The notes under the pieces were generated by a model. The model did no database searches. It saw nothing but the letters and a program-made list of their open reading frames with translations, and was not told the origin of the DNA. The position numbers and the translations under genes were made by a program. Shown here piece by piece: positions 8,701 through 15,729 of a stretch of DNA of 64,000 nt. Origin of the DNA: Streptomyces chrestomyceticus JCM 4735 (GTDB lineage Bacteria > Actinomycetota > Actinomycetes > Streptomycetales > Streptomycetaceae); assembly GCF_003865135.1 (NCBI RefSeq), contig NZ_BHZC01000001.1, forward strand, positions 5,518,001 through 5,582,000, read 5' to 3'. The number at the start of each line of letters is the position of its first letter. The first letter of the stretch is position 1.

Positions 8701-10559
8701 ACGACAGCGTGGGTGGACTCTCGGCCAAGGATGTCGACGGCCTGGAGATCACATACGAACGCGACCCGTGCGGCCGCCTCCTGCGCGCCGTCGGCCCCGA
8801 CGCCACGCTTGAACAGCGCCATGACGTCCTGGGGCAGTGCACAGCCGAAACCGTGAACGGCCGGACACTCTTCGTCTCCCGGGATTCCGTCGGTCGCCGC
8901 ATCGGCCGCACCACGCCCACGGGAGCGGTGACCACACTGACGTACGATGCCGCCGGGCACGTCGGCGGCCTGACGGTTTCCGGACGCTTCCTCTCCTTCC
9001 AGCACGACGCTGTCGGCAAAGAAACCCGCCGGGAAGTGGGGGGAAACGTTACCCTTGCCCACGCCTGGGATCCTGCCGGGCAGTTGGTCAGTCAGACACT
9101 CGAACTCGCGCACTCAAGCGCTACTTTGCAGCGCCGCGCCTATTCTTACCGTGGCGATGGATGCATGACCTCGGTGGACGATCAGCAGACCGGGCTACGG
9201 TCCTTCGCGCTAAGTGCAGACGGCCGCGTCCATGGGGTCAGCGCGGCCGGGTGGAGCGAAAGCTATGCCTTCGATGAAACCGGGAACCAGACCTATGCCT
9301 CCTGGCCGGACAGGCACCCCCAAGCTGAATCCCGAGGGGAGCGTGCATATTCCGGAACCCGTGTCACCCGAGCCGGCAATATCCGCTACGAACATGACGC
9401 ACAAGGCCGCGTGGTTCTGCGACAGAAGGTACGCCTTTCGCGGCGCCCGGACACCTGGCGCTACACATGGGATGCCGAGGACCGGCTGACCTCCGTCCGC
9501 ACCCCCGACGGGTCCTGCTGGCGATACCTCTACGATCCGCTGGGCCGGCGTATAGCCAAACTTCGTTCAGCGCCCGGCAGCGAGGACGTCGTCGAGGAAA
9601 CGCGTTTCACCTGGGACGGCCTCACGCTGGCCGAACAGACTACGACGCATGCTCGCACGCCCGTCGCCATCACCATCACCTGGGACCACGACGGACTCAC
9701 GCCGCTGGCGCAGACGGAGACAAAGTGTCTGTCCAGTGCCCCTCAAGACGTCATAGACCAGCGCTTCTTTGCCATCGTCACAGATCAGGTGGGAACACCG
9801 ACCGAACTGATCGACGAGAACGGGGGCATTGCTTGGCGTAGCCGCGCGACCGTCTGGGGGGTCACCAGCTGGAACAAGGACGCAACCGCCTACACTCCTC
9901 TGCGCTTTCCCGGTCAGTACTTCGACGCGGAAACCCAGCTTCACTACAACCATTTCCGTCACTACGACCCGGAAACCGCTCGCTATCTGAGTCTGGACCC
10001 GCTGGGGTTGGACCCGGCTCCCAATCCCAGTACGTACGTCGACAACCCGCATCTCCTTAGCGACCCGCTTGGCCTCACGCCCTGCGACGAGCAGGATGTC
10101 ACTTGGGGCGGGCGGGTGCAGTACGGGCCGCTGGGCCCGGGGAATCGGGCCACCTGGATGCGTGCCACCATCGACGACACCATGCTGGGTGGCAGGACCA
10201 AGGCCAGGCCCAAGGACGGGTGCGCAGGTTACGTGCCCGGTAAGAACTACAATAGAACCCATCTTTTGGGTGCTCTGATCGGAGGAAGTAACAAGGACTC
10301 GCGAAATTTCGTCACGGCGCACCGGAACATGAATTCCCCTGTCATGCTTGCCATTGAGACGCAGATACGCGACGCGGCCGCAGCCGGAGAAAAAATCGAA
10401 TACAGCGTGACCCCGATTTATCGGACGAATGATCCGAGTGATGTCATCCCCGTGGGCCTCACCATAGAAGCGCGCGGAGACCGCGGGTTCACATTCCGGC
10501 CCTACGAGGGTGGCGGGCGTAGCAACCATATTTCCCTCCTCAACGAGCCTAAGCGTTAG
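5778..10559 (+). CDS. RHS-repeat polymorphic toxin with nuclease-like C-terminal tip
   Basis: Large contact or secreted toxin of 1593 aa. Residues 1-230 form a helical WXG100-like leader (HWGKVNGKHLKNL and a long helix-rich segment), suggesting type VII export. A Gly/Ser linker follows, then DPVDVATGRVF, which opens the DUF6531/RHS shell, with more than twenty YD repeats (such as YDDRDRLLATTDALGRVTR). The shell ends in the core motif YDPETARYLSLDPLGL and NPHLLSDPLGL near residue 1430. The last 160 residues are the toxin: NRTHLLGALIGGSNKDSRNF resembles the DNA/RNA non-specific endonuclease 2 family, with His1495 the likely catalytic residue. ATG 5778 is chosen because the WXG-like domain starts there. 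Its immunity gene follows 50 bases downstream. GC at 10241-10440 is about 51% by hand count, far below neighbours. Confidence 0.88.
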   Translation: MGVVLPGWADELLDLIGVSWPNVDEDDYREMANAMREFADDIDEGSNEAHGAIQNLVSSAGGSVAVEALNAHWGKVNGKHLKNLAGCGRMAGTAMDGVATLIEGAKLGALVQLGILAAEVIAAQAAAPFTFGLSELGALGATQVTRIALKRLFKEACQQVAEQVVSVALTPVEEALAAMVGDLVVQLGANALGVQDGVDLKHAAQAGKEGFQQGVQGAKDTARSAADSPMELLSAGGGSRGGGSGGGSGFSFDEAEHDSVVTGLQNAGGIFRNKAGGKIGRAKGHHSRTRGKDAIADAANGMLERVIDGIEDAVKKTAKHLDDDMSRGIKQMAKNHRENDQKLSDHFSGLGKGGKSDAKSPNGTPGTSLNSAGKGGNKARDQLGRNHPNNSTRTDGAVEGCGDPVDVATGRVFLRQTDIELPCLPPMRFIRKFESSYRSGRRLGASWASTVDQRLEFDSAGIIFVTEHGLLLSYSIPDEGASVLPVYGPRWPLARTPQGDWSVHEPETGLTRYFSTALHDPGLALLDEVTDGRGNHYHFDYDDRTGAPLAIRHSAGYHVRFTHDEHGKIAALHLVGSGSPDSDVLVKSYGYDLSGNLDTVTDGAGRSTRFEYDEDHRITAWVDSNDSRYEYTYDFLSRCVAQGGAEGHLRYRYDYSERDSRSGRRVTTVTDSVGRVSRYSINDRLQVVARTDPSGATTQSEYDDRDRLLATTDALGRVTRTEYDGDDRPTALIRADGHRTSATYDDRGRLRTLTEPDGAMWQHVYDEQGNRIALIDPSGGVTRYSYDQRGHISSVTDPAGQTMKLVTNAAGLPLTVTDPVGAVTHYAYDSFGRLTTVTNPLNHVMRMVWTTEGHLASRTDANGETERWDYDGEGNCTCYTDQLGRRTRFEYTYFDLATACTTPEGVRYEFAHDTELRLTQVTNPQGLTWKYTYDAVGRLISETDFEGRTLTYAYDATGRLASRTNAIGQTTAYRYDSVGGLSAKDVDGLEITYERDPCGRLLRAVGPDATLEQRHDVLGQCTAETVNGRTLFVSRDSVGRRIGRTTPTGAVTTLTYDAAGHVGGLTVSGRFLSFQHDAVGKETRREVGGNVTLAHAWDPAGQLVSQTLELAHSSATLQRRAYSYRGDGCMTSVDDQQTGLRSFALSADGRVHGVSAAGWSESYAFDETGNQTYASWPDRHPQAESRGERAYSGTRVTRAGNIRYEHDAQGRVVLRQKVRLSRRPDTWRYTWDAEDRLTSVRTPDGSCWRYLYDPLGRRIAKLRSAPGSEDVVEETRFTWDGLTLAEQTTTHARTPVAITITWDHDGLTPLAQTETKCLSSAPQDVIDQRFFAIVTDQVGTPTELIDENGGIAWRSRATVWGVTSWNKDATAYTPLRFPGQYFDAETQLHYNHFRHYDPETARYLSLDPLGLDPAPNPSTYVDNPHLLSDPLGLTPCDEQDVTWGGRVQYGPLGPGNRATWMRATIDDTMLGGRTKARPKDGCAGYVPGKNYNRTHLLGALIGGSNKDSRNFVTAHRNMNSPVMLAIETQIRDAAAAGEKIEYSVTPIYRTNDPSDVIPVGLTIEARGDRGFTFRPYEGGGRSNHISLLNEPKR

Positions 10560-10609
10560 GTGTAGGCGGACCTCGGGTGCCCGAGTGTTCAAGAAATGAA
10601 AGGAACGCT

Positions 10610-11149
10610 ATGAACTCTTCGGTTCAGCGGCTGGCTGAAGTCTTCCCTCCGCCCGGAGGTGTGCAGGATCGCGACTGGGGGCTGGTGGAGAGCCGCCTCG
10701 GGGCCCAGTTGCCTGCCGATTACAAGGAGTTGATCGATGCATACGGCGGTGGGTACTTCGACGAAGCCATCTGGGTCCTGGAGCCGGACAGCTCCAACAA
10801 GTACTACGACCTGCTGAACGAGAACGAAGGCAGGATGGAAGCTGTCGCCCGGTTGTGGGAGTTGGGGGAAGCCAGGCCGGCCCAACTGGAGTCGGACGAG
10901 AACCGATTGATCGCGTGGGCCCTCACGGAGGATGGTGATTACCTGTACTGGCTCGTGCGACCGGGACAGGACCCCGCCGACTGGACCGTGATGATCAAGG
11001 AAGGGCGCGGCTCCGAATGGGAGCATCACCCCATGAGCTGCACGGCGTTCCTGGCATCTGTGCTGGTGGAGGGGAATGTGGAGTCGGAGATCTTCGACGA
11101 ACTCCCTGAGCAAGAACACCTGTTCCAGCCGACCTCTGACTTTGACTGA
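10610..11149 (+). CDS. SUKH (SMI1/KNR4) family immunity protein
   Basis: Likely antidote to the RHS toxin immediately upstream; SUKH proteins are the commonest immunity partners of nuclease polymorphic toxins and act in the cytoplasm by binding the toxin tip. The 179 aa show the SMI1/KNR4 pattern: W-x-x-VESRLGAQLPADYKELIDAYGGGYFD near residues 24-50, then LLNENEGRMEAVARLWELGE and an acidic, Trp-rich C-terminal half. The protein is strongly acidic, typical of a nucleic-acid mimic. ATG 10610 has a GAAAGGA ribosome site 6 bases upstream. The 50-base gap and shared direction imply one transcript, ended by the hairpin at 11244. Confidence 0.85.
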   Translation: MNSSVQRLAEVFPPPGGVQDRDWGLVESRLGAQLPADYKELIDAYGGGYFDEAIWVLEPDSSNKYYDLLNENEGRMEAVARLWELGEARPAQLESDENRLIAWALTEDGDYLYWLVRPGQDPADWTVMIKEGRGSEWEHHPMSCTAFLASVLVEGNVESEIFDELPEQEHLFQPTSDFD

Positions 11150-11479
11150 CCGCTCCGTGCCTGGCGGGAGGGGGCCCGCCAGGTAGCGCTCGGCGGTTGT
11201 GGGAGGGCCTCCTCAAGGTCGGGCCGGGTAGTGGTTGGGTGGGCCCCGTCCGTTCCGAGCGATCGGGCGGGGTTCTTTCGTCGCCCCCTTTCGCCGCCGG
11301 AGGCAGCATCTCGGCACGTTTGCGTCGTGGCCGGAGTGGGCGGACGCGGCCCAACCATAGTTATCCACAGGCCCAGTTGCTTGTCGGTCCTGAGCCCTAA
11401 AGTTGGTTTCTGCGGGGCCGGTGGGCTTCGTCATGGGTACGTGATCGGGTATCCGATGGCGGTGGCGACGGGAGGACAC
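11150..11479. other. Gene-free stretch between SUKH gene and HTH gene
   Basis: These 330 bases contain the toxin-unit terminator and the upstream region of the HTH gene, including GGAGGAC just before its ATG. No open frame here has coding character. An isolated TTATCCACA at 11361-11369 resembles a DnaA box but stands alone. Confidence 0.5.
11244..11278 (+). terminator. Terminator of the RHS toxin-immunity unit
   Basis: Arms CCCCGTCCG (11244-11252) and CGGGCGGGG (11264-11272) pair over nine positions with one G-T wobble around an 11-base loop, followed by TTCTTT. It lies about 95 bases after the immunity gene stop. Confidence 0.6.
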
Positions 11480-12297
11480 ATGGCCAAGGAACGGGCGTTC
11501 GGGCCGCATCAGCTGGCCGAGTGGCTGGGGATCGAGCCGCGGCATGTACGGCGTGCCGAGACCCGGGGGCTGATTCCGCCCCGGACGTGGGGGACGAGCG
11601 ATGGTCGGTGGGGTTGGCCAAGACGCTGCCGGACCGGGTCGAGGAGATCCTGTCCGTGGTGGGGGACGAGAACTACGGGGAGGCGCAGGGAGCCGGGAAG
11701 GCCGGGCGTCGTCAGCCGGTGAAGGGGGACGCGTTCGGACCGCACCAGTTGGCGAGTGAGCTGGAGCTCCAGCGGTGGCAGGTCGGCCGGGCCGAGCAGC
11801 GGGGGTTGCTCCCGCCGCCGGACGTGGACGGCAAGCGATGGTCGCGCGAGGTCGTGGAGGGCCTGCGGGGGCGGGCGGCGGAGATAAGGGAAGAGCTCGG
11901 CGACCATCCCGGGCTGGGGTCGATCGATGCCGCGAAGCGCCTTGCCGAGCGTACGGAGCTGGAGGTCGAGCGGGAGGACGTGCGGGCGCTGGCGGGGGAG
12001 GGGTATCTGCGGCCGGTGGGGGAGTTCCGGGGGTACCCCATGTTCAGCCTGGAGAGCCTCGACGGGCTGGACAGGGAGCTGGTCGCGGAGGTGGTGGGTG
12101 AGCGGCAGCGGTGGATGGAACGGAGTGTGACGGCCAGGGAGGCGGCGGCACTGCTGGGGTGGCCGGCCGGCCGCTTCGAGGTGGCGGCGGAACGGAACGG
12201 TCTGACCCCGGGACGGCTCGGCCGGTACGACCGGGCGGAGGTCGAGGGGTTGCCGGAGAGGGATCGGGAGGGGAGGGGGAGGAGTCGGCAGGAGTAG
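11480..12297 (+). pseudogene. HTH (MerR/excisionase-like) duplicated-domain protein, frameshifted
   Basis: The N-terminal reading frame from ATG 11480 (GGAGGAC ribosome site) gives MAKERAFGPHQLAEWLGIEP and RAETRGLIPP, then loses sense. The next frame continues at once with DVGDERWSVGLAKTLPDRVEEIL to the stop at 12297. Inserting one C in the CCCC run at 11579-11582 joins them into one protein of about 272 aa. The joined protein holds at least two copies of an HTH-like unit: FGPHQLA followed by 20 residues and a RAEQRGLLPPPDVDG-type wing, at about residues 7-45 and 85-125, plus a third weaker helical unit. Function unknown; a DNA-binding role is inferred from the HTH pattern. The break may be a real lesion or a sequencing error. 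Confidence 0.7.
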
Positions 12298-13010
12298 GGG
12301 GAGGCGGGGGAGAGAAGGTCGGGGAAGGTCGGGAGAAGGGTGGGGAGGAGGTCGGCTGGGGCTGCGGGGGGGGGGGGCGTTGAGCGGGGTGTTCGTGCTG
12401 GTGGCGGCCATCTGTATGGGGTGACGGCCTCGTACGCGGATGGTGTCGGTGGTGTCGGTTAGCGCCCTCTGCGCCACTGGCCCGGGGATCGTCTCTGGGT
12501 TTGTGCTGGCTGTGAGGGGGCGCGACGCCGCCCACCGTCGCCTCCTCCTGGTCGGCGAACGGATGGCTCCTGGGGCTGTTCACGGTCGGTGGGTGCGGGG
12601 GCTGCTGGCTGGGCGTCCGGTGGTCCGGTGGTCCGGTGGTCCGGCGTCACGGCGTTGCGAGGCCGGCGCGCTCATGGCTGTCATGGCGCCGATGACCGCT
12701 TTGGGGGCTGTGACATGCGGCGAGCCGTGCGGGTCGCGTTCGGTGCACTGCTCGGTGTGCCGTTCGGCGTGCTGTTCGGTGCGGAGGCCGCCGTCGGGTG
12801 GGTGTTGGGTTGGGCGTCAGACTGGGTGGCGGGCTGGGCGTGGGGTTGGGGCGTGGGGTGGGTGGTGGTTGCGGTGGTGCTGTGGGGGAGTGGGAGGCGG
12901 GGGCGGTGGGGGAGGGAGGGGGCGGGGCGGGGCCCCCGGGGGGGGAGGGGAGAGAGGCGGGGCAGTTGGAGTGGGGAGGGGAGTGGGGGCTGGGGCGTGT
13001 GGTGTGGGGG
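12298..13010. other. G-run-rich gene-free region
   Basis: About 713 bases without a convincing gene. The plus strand is exceptionally G-rich at both ends, continuing the polypurine 3' end of the HTH gene: runs of three to six G spaced by one to four bases from 12244, a run of 12 G at 12366-12377, and a second G-run block at 12888-13010. These are candidate G-quadruplex sequences. Open frames through the region are Gly/Trp/Arg repeats that merely reflect base composition. The middle part holds a short 8-bp tandem repeat. Confidence 0.55.
12616..12646 (+). repeat. 8-bp tandem repeat TCCGGTGG, about 3.5 copies
   Basis: Three exact copies of TCCGGTGG in direct tandem, followed by a partial fourth, inside the gene-free region. 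Confidence 0.8.
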
Positions 13011-13544
13011 TCAGTAGGGGAGGGCGCGGTGGGTGATGCGGATGCCGCGGCGGGCCAGGTAGGTGAGGGGGTTGATGTCGGAACCGTAGTGGCGTGTCTT
13101 GCGGACTTCGAAGTGGAGGTGGGGGCCCGTGGTGCGGCCGGTGGCTCCGCTGTAGCCGATGCGGGTGCCGGCCCGTACGCGCTGGCCGACGCGGGCGGTG
13201 ATGCGGGAGAGGTGACCGAAGAGGGTGTAGTAGCCGTCGGTCATGTGGATGGTGACGGCCAGGCCGTAGTCGCCCGAGCGTTTGGCCAGGACGACGGTGC
13301 CGGGACCGACCGAGGAGACGGGGGTGCCGGTGCGGACGGCGAAGTCCACGCCGGTGTGGTGGCCGGCGGCCCAGTTTCCCTTGACGCCGTAGGGCGAGCT
13401 GACGCGGGCGTTGACGGCGATCGGACGGGTCCACGAGCCCGCCGGTACGGCCGGGACCGCCTCGGTCACGGTCAGGCTGAGGACGGTGCCGAGGGCCGCG
13501 GGGACCACGCCGTGCAGCAGGAGTCGTCTGCGGAGCCAGTTCAT
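13011..13544 (-). CDS. Secreted M23-family metallopeptidase (LytM domain)
   Basis: Predicted exported peptidoglycan endopeptidase, or LytM-type activator, of 177 aa. An N-terminal signal (MNWLRRRLLLHGVVPAALG then a hydrophobic stretch ending in Ala-rich residues) is followed by the domain: SSPYGVKGNWAAGHHTGVDF carries the zinc ligands H-x3-D, and TTGPHLHFEVRK carries the HxH motif, so all metal ligands are intact. YLARRGIRI ends the protein just past the domain. ATG 13544 is preferred because it puts the basic n-region at the very start; an in-frame ATG 12 codons upstream (13580) is possible. No strong ribosome site precedes either. Confidence 0.88.
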   Translation of the reverse strand: MNWLRRRLLLHGVVPAALGTVLSLTVTEAVPAVPAGSWTRPIAVNARVSSPYGVKGNWAAGHHTGVDFAVRTGTPVSSVGPGTVVLAKRSGDYGLAVTIHMTDGYYTLFGHLSRITARVGQRVRAGTRIGYSGATGRTTGPHLHFEVRKTRHYGSDINPLTYLARRGIRITHRALPY

Positions 13545-13664
13545 AGTTGCGAGGACACGCCCTGGGACGGGCGTACGCATCCGGAAACACGCGGGGGGCG
13601 CCCGAACGGCGCAGAGGTTCCCCGTACCGGGTGGTAACAGGGGTGAGTCCGGGCGGACGGGGAA

Positions 13665-15221
13665 TCAGGGCGCGCGGGTGGTGCTTTCGCGGAGTTCGAG
13701 GTGTGGGAGTTCGGCCTGGAGGCGGCGGGTGGGGGCGCCGTCGAGGAGGGACAGCAGTTCTTGGGCGGCCAGGCGGCCGAAGCCCGCGGTGTCACGTACG
13801 AGGGAGGTCAGGCGCGGGTGGGTCACGCGGCACAGGGGCGAGTCGTCCCAGGCGACGATCGACAAGGCGCCGGGCACGGGGACGCCGAGTCCGGCGGCCA
13901 CGGCGGCTCCGGCCACGGCCATCACGTCGTTGTCGTAGACGATCGCGGTGGGCGGGTGGGGGGCCGCCAGCAGGCGGCGGGTGGCTTCGGCGCCCTGCTC
14001 GTCGGAGTAGTCCGTGCAGACGGAGCGGACGTCGGCGGCGTCCATGCCGAGGCGGGCGGCCTCGGCTCGTAGGGCGGCGACCCGGCGGTCGGTGTGGGCG
14101 AGGCCGGGCAGGCCGGCGATGTGCACGATGCGGCGGTGGCCGAGTGCGTGGAGGTGGTCGATGATCGAGCGCATCGCGGCGGCGTCGTCGGCCCAGATGG
14201 TGGAGAGGGGGGAAGAGGGGGAGGGGGCGGGGCCTGGGCTGGTGCCGGGGATGGGCGTGGGGTCCGGGCTGGTGCCAGGGACGGGTGCGGGGCTCGGGTT
14301 GGCGTCGGGAACGGGCGTGGGGTCCGGGCCGGCGCCGGGGATGCGTGCAGGGCTTGGGCTGGTGCCAGGGATAGGTGCGGGGCCTGGGTTGGCGTCGGGG
14401 ATGGGCGCGGGGCCTGAGCTGGCGCCGGGAATGGGCGCGAGGTCCGGGCTGGCGCCAAAGGCGGGTACAGGGCTTGGGCTGGAGCCGGGGATGGGCGTGG
14501 GGTCCGGGCTGGCGCCGGGGATGAGCGCAGGGCCTGGGTTGGCGCCAGGGATGAGTGCAGGGCCTGGGCTGGTACCAGGGACGGGCGCGGGGGCTTGGCT
14601 GACGCCTGGGCTGGTGCCAGGGCCGGGTGCTGGGCCTGGGCTGGTTTCAGAGACGGAGTCAGGGATGGAGCCTGGGGCTTTGCTGGCTGTCGGGGCCGGT
14701 TGGGTGTCGCCGATTACTACGGTCGGGAGGGTCAGGGAGGCGAGGAGTGCCGGGCGGGGGTCCTCGGTGCGGGGGTCGACGACCAGGACGCCGTCCACGC
14801 GGCGTTCGGCCCACCAGCGCCGGTAGGTCGCGCACTCGGCGTCCAGGTCCTCGACGACCTGGAAGAGGAGGGCGACGCGTCGGGCGGCGAGGGCCTCCTG
14901 GATGCCGGAGACCAGTTGGAGGAAGAAGGACTCGACGCCGAGGGTGCGGGCGGGGCGGGCGAGGACGAGGCCGACGCAGCCGGAGCGTTCGCCGGACAGG
15001 GCGCGGGCGGCGCTGTTGGGCTGCCAGCCCAGTTCCTCGGCGACCTCGCGGATGCGGGCTCGGGTGGCGGGGGAGACACCGTCGCGGTCGTTGAGGGCGA
15101 AGGAGACGGCCGAGGGGGAGACGCCGGCGCGTTCGGCGATGTCCTTCATGGTCGGGCGGCGGCGCGGGGACGCCGTGGGGATGCGGGGGGCGTCGTCCGC
15201 GGCCGGGGGGCCGGTGGTCAT
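13665..15221 (-). CDS. LacI-family transcriptional regulator with a Pro/Ser/Gly repeat insert
   Basis: Likely repressor of the divergent glycan-utilisation operon. Residues about 25-70 are the LacI HTH (MKDIAERAGVSPSAVSFALN, then the hinge helix NSAARALSGERS). The sugar-binding domain follows (VGLVLARPARTLGVESFFLQ, RRVDGVLVVD) but is split after VVIGDTQPAP by about 150 residues of 10-residue repeats of the type SPGPAPIPGT. The domain then resumes with STIWADDAAAMRSIIDHL and runs normally to AWDDSPLCRVTHPRLTSL. The protein is 518 aa against a usual 330-360. ATG 15221 has GGAGGAG 12 bases upstream; a TTG at 15290 would add 23 residues. The insert keeps the frame open, so the protein may still fold with a surface loop. 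Confidence 0.88.
   Translation of the reverse strand: MTTGPPAADDAPRIPTASPRRRPTMKDIAERAGVSPSAVSFALNDRDGVSPATRARIREVAEELGWQPNSAARALSGERSGCVGLVLARPARTLGVESFFLQLVSGIQEALAARRVALLFQVVEDLDAECATYRRWWAERRVDGVLVVDPRTEDPRPALLASLTLPTVVIGDTQPAPTASKAPGSIPDSVSETSPGPAPGPGTSPGVSQAPAPVPGTSPGPALIPGANPGPALIPGASPDPTPIPGSSPSPVPAFGASPDLAPIPGASSGPAPIPDANPGPAPIPGTSPSPARIPGAGPDPTPVPDANPSPAPVPGTSPDPTPIPGTSPGPAPSPSSPLSTIWADDAAAMRSIIDHLHALGHRRIVHIAGLPGLAHTDRRVAALRAEAARLGMDAADVRSVCTDYSDEQGAEATRRLLAAPHPPTAIVYDNDVMAVAGAAVAAGLGVPVPGALSIVAWDDSPLCRVTHPRLTSLVRDTAGFGRLAAQELLSLLDGAPTRRLQAELPHLELRESTTRAP
14236..14595 (+). repeat. 30-bp minisatellite inside the LacI regulator gene
   Basis: Twelve consecutive 30-bp units begin at 14236 and step exactly by 30 to 14595; further degenerate copies with length changes continue to about 14690. 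Each unit reads on the plus strand like GGGCTGGTGCCGGGGATGGG followed by CGTGGGGTCC, with scattered substitutions. On the coding strand each unit is ten codons, so copy-number change would not shift the frame. Confidence 0.9.
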
Positions 15222-15309
15222 GTCGTCCGTCAGCTCCTCCGGTCGGCCCGGTCTCCGTGGTGCGGCGGCCTGGGCGGGCCTTGTCGCCAAACCGCATCAG
15301 GTCGTCGGG

Positions 15310-15323
15310 CTAAAGCGCATTAG
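15310..15323. promoter_or_regulatory. Putative LacI-family operator 1
   Basis: CTAAAGCGCATTAG is a near-perfect palindrome (one mismatch in seven per half) centred on CG, as LacI-family operators are. It lies 88 bases upstream of the regulator start, and its right half GCGCATTAG recurs in operator 2. Confidence 0.55.
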
Positions 15324-15461
15324 GTGGTTCAGGATCACGGTGTGGGAGAAGGAAGTCAATCGTTGTAGGGGAGATGCGGTTGAAGGTGGCGGAAGGGGGG
15401 TGGGGTCGTGAACTGATGCGCGTTGTTACGGAAATGAGATGGCGGGTTCCGTGAGTGGCAG

Positions 15462-15475
15462 CTTTAGCGCATTAG
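15462..15475. promoter_or_regulatory. Putative LacI-family operator 2
   Basis: CTTTAGCGCATTAG shares 12 of 14 bases with operator 1, including the entire AGCGCATTAG block, and is again CG-centred. Repetition of such an A/T-containing motif in a GC-rich intergenic region beside a LacI gene is the main evidence. Confidence 0.55.
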
Positions 15476-15554
15476 TGCAGATAGGAGATGGGGGCGGAGG
15501 AGGGGTTGGGGTGTGGGGAGGGGGAGTGGTTGAGGCGGGAGTTGGGGGCGTGCG

Positions 15555-15587
15555 TTGACGGGAGGGGGAACGGGCGACAACGTTGGC
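15555..15587 (+). promoter_or_regulatory. Candidate promoter of the glycan operon with overlapping operator
   Basis: TTGACG (15555-15560) and CAACGT (15578-15583), 17 bases apart, form a plausible -35/-10 pair. GACAACGTTGGC (15576-15587) over the -10 is a CG-centred palindrome with one mismatch, of the AACGTT type seen in many LacI-family sites. Binding there would block the promoter. The rest of 15222-15729 contains no gene. Confidence 0.45.
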
Positions 15588-15729
15588 ATCGCCATCCGGC
15601 GGCGCGGCCGGGCGTGTGCCGGGCCGTGCGTGGCTCTTCGCTGTTTCCTCGCGGTTCCCCGACGCGGGAGCGCTCCCTCACGGGGACGTGCCTCCCGGGC
15701 AGAAGCGTTTCCCCGACGCAGGAGTGACC

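Noticed and set aside
11361..11369. Perfect TTATCCACA, a DnaA-box sequence
   Set aside because: Only one copy, with no cluster of boxes, no dnaA or dnaN and no AT-rich unwinding region nearby; not an origin.
12715..13017. Open frame starting MRRAVRVAFGALLG with Trp/Gly-rich hydrophobic part
   Set aside because: Composition follows the G-run tract, the C-terminal half is Gly/Arg noise and it overlaps the end of the M23 gene; no homology pattern.
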